NCBI GenBank assembly: GCA_026671195.1
Contig: JAPOHD010000031.1
Coordinates: 166,831 to 230,830, forward strand
Source: Draconibacterium aestuarii
GTDB lineage: Bacteria; Bacteroidota; Bacteroidia; Bacteroidales; Prolixibacteraceae
Direction: 5' to 3'
Length of the DNA: 64,000 bases
How positions within the stretch are numbered: position 1 is the first letter of the stretch; the number at the start of each line of letters is the position of its first letter. Position numbers and translations under genes: made by a program. This document shows, piece by piece, positions 17,732 through 25,652 of the stretch. Below the pieces are notes generated by a model. That model saw only the letters and a program-made list of their open reading frames with translations. It was not told the DNA's origin and ran no database searches.

Positions 17732-18271
17732 TTATTCTTCGGTATCGTCGTCGTCAGTTTCTAATGGAATAACCTTAAAAATCTCAACTTCCATTAAAAC
17801 TGTTTGAAAAGCTCCTATATATCCAGAACCACTTTGTCCATATGCCAATCCTGAGTCGATTACTAAATGAGACCGGGTACCTTCCTGCATATATTTTGTT
17901 GCTTCTTCGAGCCCTGCAATTACAGATCCTGCCCCAACAATAAACTCAAAGGGTTCGTATCTGTGCCCGCTCAAATAACCCGACGTTTGATCTACCAATA
18001 AACTGTCTTCGGCAGTAGGCAGTGACCAGGTTGCATAATACATTAGAACCCTGTCTCCCAGCTTAATGGTATCTCCATGTCCAGTTCCTTCTTCATTAAA
18101 ATAGTACAACCCCGAAGATGTAGCTTCTGCATCGGGATGAACACGGTCAATATAATCTTTCAAGATAGCCAACTCCTCCTGTCTCATTTTTTCGTAATCA
18201 ATACCATCGTTACAGGCAAAAAATGCAACGGCTCCTAAAATCCAAAATACTACTGTTAGCGTTTTCTTCAT
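17732..18271 (-). CDS. FKBP-type peptidyl-prolyl isomerase lipoprotein
   Basis: A 179-residue lipoprotein: signal MKKTLTVVFWILGAVAFFAC with the cysteine at residue 20, then an FKBP domain with GDTIKLGDRVLMYYATW, FEFIVGAGSVIAGLEEA and GTRSHLVIDSGLAYG. FKBPs turn proline peptide bonds and help fold envelope proteins. It resembles GldI, the gliding-associated FKBP lipoprotein of Flavobacterium, but gliding genes are not otherwise seen here. The C terminus is acidic (ETDDDDTEE). It follows a similar FKBP gene and a DHH phosphoesterase gene on the same strand, a neighbourhood I recall from other Bacteroidota. Some active-site aromatics of FKBP are replaced, so isomerase activity is likely but not certain. 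Confidence 0.85.
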   Translation of the reverse strand: MKKTLTVVFWILGAVAFFACNDGIDYEKMRQEELAILKDYIDRVHPDAEATSSGLYYFNEEGTGHGDTIKLGDRVLMYYATWSLPTAEDSLLVDQTSGYLSGHRYEPFEFIVGAGSVIAGLEEATKYMQEGTRSHLVIDSGLAYGQSGSGYIGAFQTVLMEVEIFKVIPLETDDDDTEE

Positions 18272-18343
18272 CTTTTTAATAATTATTTTCTCAAATTACA
18301 ATAACACGATACCATCAAAAGCCGTGCTCAATTTTTTGCAAAA

Positions 18344-18847
18344 TTAATAACCTTGCTTTATTTCCACCATATCAATGTAAAAAATTAAAGTTGTGTATGG
18401 TGGAATTGACCAATTACCTGTACTTCCGTATGCAAATTCCGATGGGATAATTAAATAGCCTTTCGAACCTGTGTTAAAAACCTGTAATCCATCTTCCCAT
18501 CCAGAAATTACTTTTTCTTCACCTAATACTACATCAAACGTATTATCGCCTGATGAATCAAAAATATTACCACTTAAAAAGAAACCTGTATATTTTACCG
18601 AACAAGTATCGCCATATACAGGAAAATCACCTTCTCCAATTGAATCAATCAGATAATAAACCCCCATGTCTGTGGTATCAACATCAAAGCCTCTGCTCTG
18701 CAAACTATCCAGGTACTCACTTAAAAGTGCCATTTCTTCTTCATAAGTTGGAGGAATATACTCATCAGTGTCATCGTTAAAACACGATACTACAAATCCC
18801 ATTAAAAGTGCTGCAAATACTAATTTTGTTAAAAATCTTAAATTCAT
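18344..18847 (-). CDS. FKBP-type peptidyl-prolyl isomerase lipoprotein, second paralog
   Basis: A 167-residue lipoprotein with signal LVFAALLMGFVVSC and lipid cysteine near residue 22. The FKBP domain shows GDTCSVKYTGFFLSG, IFDSS, FDVVLGEEKVISGWEDGLQ, GSKGYLIIPSEFAYGS and the closing IPPYTTLIFYIDMVEI, which is closer to canonical FKBP than the neighbour at 17.7 kb. It starts with an acidic stretch and an EEEMALLSEYLDSL helix also seen in the neighbour (RQEELAILKDYIDRV), so the two are tandem paralogs. It is 11 bases from the DHH phosphoesterase gene. A GldI-like role in envelope protein folding is plausible. Confidence 0.87.
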   Translation of the reverse strand: MNLRFLTKLVFAALLMGFVVSCFNDDTDEYIPPTYEEEMALLSEYLDSLQSRGFDVDTTDMGVYYLIDSIGEGDFPVYGDTCSVKYTGFFLSGNIFDSSGDNTFDVVLGEEKVISGWEDGLQVFNTGSKGYLIIPSEFAYGSTGNWSIPPYTTLIFYIDMVEIKQGY

Positions 18848-18858
18848 ATTAAATACAT

Positions 18859-19899
18859 TTAAATTGTTGTTTCCAACAATTGATGCTTAAACTCAGGTAA
18901 AAGTTGCGTGAACTTTAAAATTGTTTTTTCCAAATCCAATTCCGATTCTCCTCCAGCTGCATTCAAATGCCCGCCACCACTGAAATATTTGCTTGAAAAT
19001 TCATTGGCAGGAAAATTTCCTTTTGATCGAAATGAAGCCTTTACAAAACCTTCTTTTTCGATAAATAACGCACTAAAAACAATATTATTTATTGAAAGCG
19101 GATAATTAACAAATCCTTCGGTGTCGCCCGGTTTAAATTTGAACCGTTCCAGTTCTTCAATGGTAAGACTGATTACTGCAGCCCGAAATTCAGGAAAAAC
19201 CTTCATTTTTTCGTTTAAACAAAACCCCAGTAATTTCATCCGGTCGGCCGAAAAATTATGAAATACTTCCGAACGAATTTTATCAGGATTAATATCGAAC
19301 TCCATCAAGTTTGATATCACTCTGAACGTATTATTCGAAGTATTGTGATTAAATCCACCGGTATCGGTTAAAATACCTGTAAACAAGGCTTCAGCTGATT
19401 TGCTTTCGATTCTATCGGATAATCCAATGCTGTTAACCAAATCAAATACCAGTTCGGCTGTAGAACTATATGTCGTTTCAGAAACGGTAAAATCGCAAAA
19501 GTCAGTCGGGAAAGGATGATGATCGATAAGAATTTTTGTTCTATCAAAACGTTTTATCACTTTTTCTAAATGCCCTGCCCGTTTTTCAGTGTTAAAATCA
19601 ACGCAAATCAACACATCAGATTCAAACAAGAGTTTTTTGGCCAACTTTCTCTGCTTCTCGAAAATTATAACAGGCACATCAGACGAGAACCATTTTAAAA
19701 AATCGGGATAATCGTTTACCGGAATAATCTGAACTTGGTGTCCAAAATTTTGTAACACTTGTCCAAGTCCCAGCGCAGAACCAATGGCATCTCCATCAGG
19801 ATTCTCATGCGGAACAATCGTAATCTTCTTTTTTGATTCGGCCAATGCTTGTTTAACCGATGTAATAATCTCTATTTCAGTGTTTTTCAAAATGCTCAA
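18859..19899 (-). CDS. DHH/DHHA1 phosphoesterase, NrnA-like
   Basis: About 346 residues. The DHH motifs are present in order: VPHENPDGDAIGSALG, CVDFN, LIDHHPFP, and DTGGFNHNT; the DHHA1 domain ends with GGGHLNAAGG. NrnA-type enzymes degrade very short RNAs and 3'-phosphoadenosine 5'-phosphate using manganese. There is no ATG near the N terminus. The farthest start, TTG at 19912-19914, lies inside a promoter box, so I choose the next TTG (19899), with the one at 19890 as an alternative. It leads a minus-strand unit with the two FKBP lipoproteins and the NUDIX fusion, and diverges from ndk. Confidence 0.85.
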   Translation of the reverse strand: MSILKNTEIEIITSVKQALAESKKKITIVPHENPDGDAIGSALGLGQVLQNFGHQVQIIPVNDYPDFLKWFSSDVPVIIFEKQRKLAKKLLFESDVLICVDFNTEKRAGHLEKVIKRFDRTKILIDHHPFPTDFCDFTVSETTYSSTAELVFDLVNSIGLSDRIESKSAEALFTGILTDTGGFNHNTSNNTFRVISNLMEFDINPDKIRSEVFHNFSADRMKLLGFCLNEKMKVFPEFRAAVISLTIEELERFKFKPGDTEGFVNYPLSINNIVFSALFIEKEGFVKASFRSKGNFPANEFSSKYFSGGGHLNAAGGESELDLEKTILKFTQLLPEFKHQLLETTI

Positions 19900-19911
19900 A
19901 ATTTGAAGGGA

Positions 19912-19919
19912 CAAATATA
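19912..19919 (-). promoter_or_regulatory. -7 promoter box for the DHH-FKBP unit
   Basis: TATATTTG on the minus strand is an exact TAnnTTTG. It overlaps the most upstream candidate start codon, which rules that codon out and points to a non-ATG start at 19899 or 19890 on a very short leader. Confidence 0.5.
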
Positions 19920-19996
19920 AGAATTCTTACCTCGCGAGAGAGGTTAAATAATCCTATTTTTAGTATTATTGTGGAATAACACTAATAAAATCAAAC

Positions 19997-20419
19997 ATGG
20001 CTAAAAACATGACCTTTACTATTATTAAACCTACGGCTATTAAAAATAATAATGCCGGGGCAATTTTAAAAATGATTAATGATGCTGGATTTGTTATAAA
20101 AGCAATGAAGTTTACCCGAATATCAAAAACACAGGCAGGGGCATTTTATGCTGTTCACAAGGGAAAACCATTTTATAAAGAATTAATTCGATTTATGAGT
20201 TCGGGGCCAATCATTGCTGCTATATTAGAAAAAGAAAATGCCATTGAAGATTTTAGGGAATTGATTGGAGCTACAAATCCTGATAAAGCAAAAGAAGGAA
20301 CGGTTCGGAAAATATTTGCTTGTAGTGTTACTGAAAACGCTGTTCACGGATCTGATAGTGTTGAAAATGTCAGAATAGAAGCCGATTTCTTTTTTAACCA
20401 GTTAGAAATATATTACTAA
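19997..20419 (+). CDS. ndk: Nucleoside diphosphate kinase
   Basis: A 140-residue Ndk that transfers phosphate from ATP to other nucleoside diphosphates through a phosphohistidine. The catalytic block NAVHGSDS places the histidine at residue 117. TFTIIKPTAI at the N terminus, FYAVHKGKPFYKELIRFMSSGP and GATNPDKAKEGTVRKIFA complete the family signature. Length is normal for the bacterial enzyme. It stands as a single gene with a strong terminator behind it, and it diverges from the DHH phosphoesterase gene. Confidence 0.97.
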   Translation: MAKNMTFTIIKPTAIKNNNAGAILKMINDAGFVIKAMKFTRISKTQAGAFYAVHKGKPFYKELIRFMSSGPIIAAILEKENAIEDFRELIGATNPDKAKEGTVRKIFACSVTENAVHGSDSVENVRIEADFFFNQLEIYY

Positions 20420-20440
20420 TAAACCGACAAGTATATTCAA

Positions 20441-20482
20441 AACAAAGGAGCTGCCCGTTTTTGGGCAGCTCCTTTGTTTTTT
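20441..20482. terminator. Strong bidirectional terminator between ndk and the mutarotase gene
   Basis: AACAAAGGAGCTGCCC (20441-20456) pairs perfectly over 16 bases with 20463-20478 around a six-base loop, and T residues follow. It serves both converging genes. Confidence 0.9.
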
Positions 20483-21377
20483 ACTCCTCAATTCCAATAA
20501 TAGAAGTAGTTTCATGTGTTTCGCCCGGAGCCAGTTCTATAATATCGTTGATTTTATTAACAGTTTCGAGGCACACAAAAGTATGATAACCATCATCGGC
20601 AATATCGCCCAGTTTTGCGCAGGTTTCTGTCCACGGATTCCAAACCGTTGAATTTTTACTGCCCTGTTTTTTTATACTAATTCTGCGGTTGTACACGGGG
20701 TCGTTAATTACACAAGTTTGTTCGGTATCGTAATAATGGTGGGTTGTGGCTTCTTTTATCTTCAGTAATGGTTTTTCCTGCAGATAATCACCACCATCGA
20801 GTTGATTTTGGTATCGCGTATTCTGCAAACCTTCTATTGTAATATTTTCAATTGCCGACAAACTGAAATAGGTATGTAAAGCACATGTATAATCAATTGG
20901 TTCGCCAGAAGTATTGGTAACTTTTAATGTTACTGAAAGTTGGTTCCCAACTATAAATATCATTTCTGCACAAAAATCGTATGGCCAGTATTTTTTTGTT
21001 TCTTCTGACGAACAAAGCTGCATAGTAATTAAACTCTCACCTCCTGCAAGTATTTCGGCTTTACTTACTTCCCAATCCATGATTCTGGCAAAACCATGTT
21101 GCGGCATCTTTTCATCGGTTTCATGCATGCCAAACCATGGAAAGCACACTGGAATTCCACCGCGAATTGCTTTTCCTTTTTCCAAATAACTTTCAGAACT
21201 CATCCACAGAATTTCCATATTCCGCACAGGGTTAAAATTTAGTATCTGTGCGCCATACAACGAAATTGTTGCATCGGCAAACTTGTTTGAAACCATGGCA
21301 AAAATTAAGTCTTCTTCTTCGTAGAACCCAATTTCTCCTTCAATCCCAAACCTATCGTTTAATTCGTCAGTATTCAT
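20481..21377 (-). CDS. D-hexose-6-phosphate mutarotase / aldose 1-epimerase family
   Basis: A 298-residue galactose-mutarotase-fold protein, closest in pattern to the YeaD type that interconverts anomers of glucose 6-phosphate. Characteristic stretches are ISLYGAQILNFNPV, KGKAIRGGIPVCFPWFG (the RGG-PVCFPWFG block is typical of YeaD), PQHGFARIMDWEV, YTCALHTYFSL with the active-site histidine, and the C-terminal FVCLETVNK. It lies 14 bases downstream of DUF721-recF on the same strand, so it may be the last gene of that unit, though the functions are unrelated. Confidence 0.88.
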   Translation of the reverse strand: MNTDELNDRFGIEGEIGFYEEEDLIFAMVSNKFADATISLYGAQILNFNPVRNMEILWMSSESYLEKGKAIRGGIPVCFPWFGMHETDEKMPQHGFARIMDWEVSKAEILAGGESLITMQLCSSEETKKYWPYDFCAEMIFIVGNQLSVTLKVTNTSGEPIDYTCALHTYFSLSAIENITIEGLQNTRYQNQLDGGDYLQEKPLLKIKEATTHHYYDTEQTCVINDPVYNRRISIKKQGSKNSTVWNPWTETCAKLGDIADDGYHTFVCLETVNKINDIIELAPGETHETTSIIGIEE

Positions 21378-21391
21378 TGTTAACCTATGTT

Positions 21392-21682
21392 TTATTTAAA
21401 AATAATTTTTGAAATCACGTTTTGTCCTGAATTCTCATTTATTCGACGACAAATTTCCTCACGCATCATAAACAGCTCATTTTTTACTACTGCCGATGTA
21501 ATTTCGACATATAAAATCCGGTTGCTGATGTATATATTTTTTGTATAGTGGGCAATGGTTTTTCCCAACAAATCTTCCCAGCCCTGAACAACGTCCACCT
21601 CTTTTAGTTTCCTGTCAATCTGGTTTTGCTTAATATACTCTTTTAAAACCTCGCTTAACGATTGTGTATTGCTTCTTCTCAT
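21392..21682 (-). CDS. DUF721 domain protein (DciA-like)
   Basis: A small basic protein of 96 residues belonging to DUF721, the family that includes DciA, a loader of the replicative helicase in bacteria lacking DnaC/DnaI. The fold's hallmarks are LKEVDVVQGWEDLLGKTIAHYTKNIYISN (the W-x2-LxGxxIAxHT-like core) and LYVEITSAVVKNELFMMREEIC. The gene starts with an ATG that overlaps the recF stop codon by four bases (ATGA), so the two are translationally coupled, and recF is upstream. A role in replication or DNA maintenance is inferred from family and position. Confidence 0.85.
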   Translation of the reverse strand: MRRSNTQSLSEVLKEYIKQNQIDRKLKEVDVVQGWEDLLGKTIAHYTKNIYISNRILYVEITSAVVKNELFMMREEICRRINENSGQNVISKIIFK

Positions 21683-22785
21683 TTTGCCAACTCTACTTTT
21701 CCGGTTTCAACTTTAAAAATACGAAAATCAGTTTTCATTTTCCTGATTATTGAATCGAGGTGCTCGCGATTGGTGTCAGTTATAAATATCTGACCAAACT
21801 GTTCGCCCGCTACAGTAGCCACAATCTGTTCAACGCGCTGCTGGTCGAGTTTATCGAAGATATCGTCGAGCAAAAGTATTGGTTTTTGTCCCGATATCTC
21901 TTTTATAAAGTCGAACTGTGCCAATTTTAAGGCTACCAGAAAGGTTTTTTTCTGTCCCTGCGAACCCAGTTTTTTTATGGGATACTCCCCTATTTTTAGC
22001 AGTAAATCATCCTTATGTATACCAACAGTTGTATACTGTGCTGCCCTGTCTTTTTGTTGCGATTTTATTAAGCCTTCCTCAAAATTCAGTTCATATAAAT
22101 CCGACTGATGCTCCAGTCCAACCACTTCATTCCCTTTCGAAATAAACGTATAATACCGCTGAAATACCGGGATTAATTTTTCTACAAATTTAGTACGTTG
22201 TAAGTGAATCCTATTCCCGTACTCTGTTAACTGGCTATCCCAAATTGCCAGCATTTCTTCATCGAAATAGCGTTCCGATACAAATTGTTTTAATAAATTA
22301 TTGCGCTGTAAAAGTGCCCTGTTGTATTTCAATAAATCGTTCAGGTAATTCTGGTCGTATTGCGAAATAACTCCATCCATAAATTTCCGGCGTTCGTCGC
22401 TTCCTCCTAATATCAGATTTACATCTGATGGTGTGATCATAACCAAAGGCAATAAACCAATGTGCTCCTGCAACTTTTTATAAACTTTGGTATTACGTTT
22501 AAACTGTTTTTTCTGTCCCTTTTGCAATCCGCACGAAATTACTTCTTTTGATTCTGATCGACTGTAATTTCCATTCAATATAAAAAAGCTTTCGTCGTGA
22601 TTTATATTTAGCTGATCGGTGGCATTAAAAAAACTCTTGCAAAACGACAAATAATAGATGGCATCCAGCATATTAGTTTTTCCTGCACCATTATTACCAA
22701 TAAAACAATTCAGTTTAGGCGAAAAACAAGCCTTAACTTCACTTAAATTCTTAAAATTTACAATTGAAATTTCTTCAATATGCAT
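21679..22785 (-). CDS. recF: DNA replication/repair protein RecF
   Basis: A 368-residue SMC-like ATPase that loads RecA at single-strand gaps with RecO and RecR. Walker A GNNGAGKT is at residues 30-37, the signature motif is LGSQGQKKTFLVALKLAQ, and Walker B is PILLLDDIFDKLD, all in order. The N terminus HIEEISIVNFKNLSEV and the ITPSDVNLILGGSDERRKFMD block are RecF-specific. Its stop overlaps the DUF721 start by four bases. It stands away from dnaA-dnaN, the usual neighbours in other phyla; this separation is common in Bacteroidota. Confidence 0.96.
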   Translation of the reverse strand: MHIEEISIVNFKNLSEVKACFSPKLNCFIGNNGAGKTNMLDAIYYLSFCKSFFNATDQLNINHDESFFILNGNYSRSESKEVISCGLQKGQKKQFKRNTKVYKKLQEHIGLLPLVMITPSDVNLILGGSDERRKFMDGVISQYDQNYLNDLLKYNRALLQRNNLLKQFVSERYFDEEMLAIWDSQLTEYGNRIHLQRTKFVEKLIPVFQRYYTFISKGNEVVGLEHQSDLYELNFEEGLIKSQQKDRAAQYTTVGIHKDDLLLKIGEYPIKKLGSQGQKKTFLVALKLAQFDFIKEISGQKPILLLDDIFDKLDQQRVEQIVATVAGEQFGQIFITDTNREHLDSIIRKMKTDFRIFKVETGKVELAK

Positions 22786-22932
22786 TCTATATCGGTTTAT
22801 TAAAGTGCTACAAAACTATTAAAAAACGTCGCACAAATAAGAATTGTTGGTAAAAAGCCACTAATAACAGTTTTATGTTGATTATTATTCAAAATAATCG
22901 AGACATAAGATTTCCAATTTTGAAAAAAAAAC

Positions 22933-22940
22933 TATTTTTG
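22933..22940 (+). promoter_or_regulatory. -7 promoter box of the membrane TPR gene
   Basis: TATTTTTG matches TAnnTTTG. Transcription should begin near 22947, giving a leader of about 19 bases before the ATG at 22966, and excluding the TTG start at 22951. Confidence 0.55.
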
Positions 22941-22965
22941 CGACACAATTTTGAAAAACAGAGAA

Positions 22966-23652
22966 ATGTCAAAGAAGAAAGTTGATCAAGCCGATAATTT
23001 ACAGGAACTGGAAAGTGTGTTAACCAAAACGGAACAATTTATTGAAGACAATCAGAAAATAATTAGTTATGTTGTTGGAAGTATTATTATTGTTGTAGCT
23101 GCATACCTTGGTTTTAGCAAGCTTTATTTACAACCAAAACAAGACGAAGCTTTGTCGCAAATGTTTATGGCCGAAAATTATTTTGAAAAAGATTCATTTA
23201 ATCTGGCTATAAATGGTGACGGTAATTATTTAGGTTTTTTAGATATTATCGACGATTATGGTATTACTAAGGCCGCAAACCTTGCAAAATACTACACCGG
23301 AATTTCGTATTTGAACCTTGGCCAGTACGAAGAAGCGCTTGATTATTTAAATAATTTTAAAACCAAAGATTTGTTGCTGGCACCAGTTGCTGAAGGAGCA
23401 AAAGGCGATGCATACCTTGAACTAGGTGAGCAAGACAAGGCGTTAAAACAGTATAAAAAAGCATATACTACTTCTGATAATGAATTAACAACTCCTATTT
23501 ATATGATGAAAGCGGCAACATTGCTTGAATCGATGGATGAGTTGGAAAATGCACTTGGACTTTACCAGGATATTAAGAAAAAATATCCTACTTCAACAGA
23601 AGCAACAAACGCAGACCGTTATATTGCACGTATTAAAATTAAGTTGAATTAA
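22966..23652 (+). CDS. Membrane-anchored tetratricopeptide protein (YfgM-like)
   Basis: About 228 residues: a basic cytoplasmic head (MSKKKVDQAD), an amphipathic segment, a transmembrane helix (IISYVVGSIIIVVAAYLGF, near residues 36-54), then a periplasmic part with about four TPR repeats (AKYYTGISYLNLGQYEEALDYL, AKGDAYLELGEQDKALKQYK). The layout resembles YfgM, a chaperone-like partner of the Sec translocon. That role is inferred from architecture only. I use ATG 22966, since a TTG at 22951 falls on the transcription start. A terminator separates it from ribH, so the two are probably independent units despite the short gap. Confidence 0.82.
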   Translation: MSKKKVDQADNLQELESVLTKTEQFIEDNQKIISYVVGSIIIVVAAYLGFSKLYLQPKQDEALSQMFMAENYFEKDSFNLAINGDGNYLGFLDIIDDYGITKAANLAKYYTGISYLNLGQYEEALDYLNNFKTKDLLLAPVAEGAKGDAYLELGEQDKALKQYKKAYTTSDNELTTPIYMMKAATLLESMDELENALGLYQDIKKKYPTSTEATNADRYIARIKIKLN

Positions 23653-23674
23653 GAATTAAGTATTCAATATATTT

Positions 23675-23700
23675 AACCCCTCCTTGTGAGGGGTTTTTTG
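23675..23700 (+). terminator. Terminator between the TPR gene and ribH
   Basis: AACCCCTC (23675-23682) pairs with GAGGGGTT (23688-23695), and T residues follow. It lies only 18 bases before the ribH start codon. Confidence 0.85.
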
Positions 23701-23717
23701 TTTAAAAGCAAATAGAT

Positions 23718-24206
23718 ATGGCAACAAAAGATTTATCAGCATACGATATTAATTCGGTTCCTTCAGCCGAAAACATGAAATTTGGAATTGTAGTAGCAGA
23801 GTGGAACCTGCAAATAACCGGAGCATTGGCAAATGGAGCCGTGGAAACGTTAAAGAAACATGGCGCAACAGACAGTAACATTAAAGTTAAATATGTTCCA
23901 GGTACTTTTGAACTACCTCTTGGAGGGCAGTTTTTTGCTGAATTGGACAATGTAGATGCAGTGATTCTGCTAGGTTGTGTAATTCAGGGCGAAACGCGGC
24001 ATTTCGATTATATTTGCGAAGGCGTAACGCAAGGAACCAAAGATTTGAACCTGAAATACAATAAACCTTTTATTTTTGGTGTATTAACTACTGAGAACGA
24101 ACAACAGGCTCTGGATCGCGCCGGCGGAATACATGGGAATAAAGGTGACGAAGCTGCTGTTACAGCCATTAAAATGGTTGATTTACAACAATCGTTTAAC
24201 GAATAA
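23718..24206 (+). CDS. ribH: 6,7-dimethyl-8-ribityllumazine synthase
   Basis: A 162-residue lumazine synthase, which condenses 5-amino-6-ribitylaminouracil with 3,4-dihydroxybutanone phosphate in riboflavin synthesis. The fold's signatures are GIVVAEWN at the first strand, KYVPGTFELPLG, LGCVIQGETRHFDYIC (with the catalytic histidine) and GVLTTENEQQALDRAGG. Length is normal for the enzyme, which forms large shells. It is a single gene, with no other rib genes in the window. A very stable hairpin follows the stop codon. Confidence 0.96.
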   Translation: MATKDLSAYDINSVPSAENMKFGIVVAEWNLQITGALANGAVETLKKHGATDSNIKVKYVPGTFELPLGGQFFAELDNVDAVILLGCVIQGETRHFDYICEGVTQGTKDLNLKYNKPFIFGVLTTENEQQALDRAGGIHGNKGDEAAVTAIKMVDLQQSFNE

Positions 24207-24217
24207 AAAAACAGAAT

Positions 24218-24269
24218 TTAATACTGAAAAAGCCAAACCTTTTAGAAGGTTTGGCTTTTTCAGTATTAA
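24218..24269. terminator. Exceptionally long perfect hairpin after ribH
   Basis: Bases 24218-24241 and 24246-24269 are exact reverse complements: a 24-base-pair stem with a four-base loop (TTAG). A run of A on the left and T inside the stem let it end transcription in either direction. It is longer than an ordinary terminator needs to be. Confidence 0.85.
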
Positions 24270-24287
24270 ACATTTCAATCGTAAAAA

Positions 24288-24311
24288 AGAGCCTGCTATT
24301 CTGCAGGCTCT
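24288..24311 (-). terminator. Terminator of the Spy-like gene
   Basis: AGAGCCTGC (24303-24311 read on the minus strand) pairs with GCAGGCTCT (24288-24296), followed by a T run on the minus strand. It is separate from the ribH hairpin 20 bases to the left. Confidence 0.8.
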
Positions 24312-24360
24312 AAACTAAAACTAACTATAACTTACTAAACTAAACTTATGGATAACGCGT

Positions 24361-24750
24361 TTAACGCTGACCTCCGCCAGATCCTCCGCGACGCGCACGT
24401 CTTTCTTCCAAATATTTTTCGTATTTCGTATACTGATCTTCCGAAAGAATCTTTTTCATCTCTGCATTTTGTTTCTTTCGCATTTCGGTCATTTTTTCTC
24501 GCATGGCTTCTCTGTCACCACCACCTTGCATTTCTTCTCTCATTTTAGACATTTTTTTACCTGATTCCAGATTTAACTCATGTACCTTTTGTGCCTGAGC
24601 TTTGTCTAAACTAAGTAACTCTGTTAACTCTTTAGTTTGTCTTTTGGCCATTTCTTCAGGATCGAAATTTCGTTGTCCGTCTCTGTTTTGAGCCAAAGAT
24701 AATGTCGCTCCAAAAATCACAATCATCATCAATAATCCTAATTTTTTCAT
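24361..24750 (-). CDS. Small periplasmic Spy/CpxP-like protein
   Basis: A 129-residue exported protein: signal MKKLGLLMMIVIFGATLSLAQ, then a highly charged, Met- and Glu-rich helical body (ELTELLSLDKAQAQKVHELN, KMREEMQ, MTEMRKKQNAEMKKILSEDQYTKYEKYLEERR) and a Gly-Arg tail (RRGGSGGGQR). The LSxDQ-x2-KYEKYLEERR pattern is characteristic of the LTXXQ-motif periplasmic chaperones (Spy, CpxP) that bind unfolded proteins. The call is by pattern, and the exact role is unknown. It stands alone, between its terminator and the DUF2490 gene, both on the minus strand. Confidence 0.75.
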   Translation of the reverse strand: MKKLGLLMMIVIFGATLSLAQNRDGQRNFDPEEMAKRQTKELTELLSLDKAQAQKVHELNLESGKKMSKMREEMQGGGDREAMREKMTEMRKKQNAEMKKILSEDQYTKYEKYLEERRARRGGSGGGQR

Positions 24751-24844
24751 TGTAATAAAAGTTTAAATGAAGATCTTAATTTAAATACATGAGGATTGGA
24801 CGAACTGTGTCTCAGAAGGTTTAAAAGCGAAATGTGAAAAGATG

Positions 24845-25492
24845 TTAAATATCAAAACTTAAATTTAATCCTACCACATCAGAGGTAAGCCACTCATTCA
24901 AAAATTTTGCCTTTTGAAGACTGTAATACAAATTTATATCGAAATGGGCCTTATCCACAGCTTTTAATCCAGTATAAACTCTGGCCAGGTGTGTGCCTGC
25001 GCCGTTTAATTTCAGGAACGATTCTTCGGATACGTAAAACTGCATTCCCCATTCGGTTATATTCGGGAAATTGAATTTCAACGATTGTCTATGCCTGAAA
25101 TAATCGTTGCTTTCTTTAAATAACCTGTATTCCAATCTGTTCGAAAAACTAAATTGAAACTTTTCAATATTTTTTATCAAATTAATATTAAACATTGGTC
25201 TGTTTTCATCAAGCCAATTACCATTTTTAATATTTAGTTTCGAATGTCGAAATCCAAAACTATATTCCACCCAATGTTTTAGTTCATGCGCAATAAATAC
25301 CTCGCTATATTTTAAATCTACCGAATTACGTTCAGGCGTATAATGTATTTTTTGCGCAACACTTAATGAAACTTCTTCCCATGGCGACACAGAAACTTCA
25401 TTTTTACTCCATAAAGTAAGCTCCCGTTCCTGAGCATTGGAATACAAAGCAACCAATAATAAAATTAGAATAACCCATTGTCGCATAAGCAC
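24845..25492 (-). CDS. DUF2490 family protein (possible outer membrane beta-barrel)
   Basis: A 215-residue exported protein beginning with a signal (ILILLLVALYSNAQ). The rest alternates strand-like stretches with charged turns (SVAQKIHYTPERNSVDLKYSEVFIAHELKHW, RPMFNINLIKNIEKFQFSFSNRLEYRL, FNFPNITEWGMQFYVSEESFL). The WSKNEVSVSPWEEVSLSVAQK opening and the final GLNLSFDI aromatic end fit the DUF2490 family of Bacteroidota, thought to form small outer membrane barrels. The ORF offers starts at residues 1 and 3, and I keep the longer. I see no partner gene: 160 bases separate it from the diverging TetR gene. Confidence 0.75.
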   Translation of the reverse strand: MLMRQWVILILLLVALYSNAQERELTLWSKNEVSVSPWEEVSLSVAQKIHYTPERNSVDLKYSEVFIAHELKHWVEYSFGFRHSKLNIKNGNWLDENRPMFNINLIKNIEKFQFSFSNRLEYRLFKESNDYFRHRQSLKFNFPNITEWGMQFYVSEESFLKLNGAGTHLARVYTGLKAVDKAHFDINLYYSLQKAKFLNEWLTSDVVGLNLSFDI

Positions 25493-25627
25493 GAAAATAA
25501 TAAAACTAAGAGTCTGAATTTTTCTTTTACCTAATTAATAGAAAAATTTTAATATTTAGTAGTGTTAAATTTTTACGAAGAAAATATTTATTTGACAAAA
25601 GTCACAAATTGAACAAATTTAAACTTG

Positions 25628-25635
25628 TACATTTG
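25628..25635 (+). promoter_or_regulatory. -7 promoter box of the TetR-type gene
   Basis: TACATTTG is an exact TAnnTTTG, 17 bases before the ATG at 25653. A TTG lies a little closer upstream than usual. Confidence 0.5.
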
Positions 25636-25652
25636 GACTAAAAACGTCGAAA

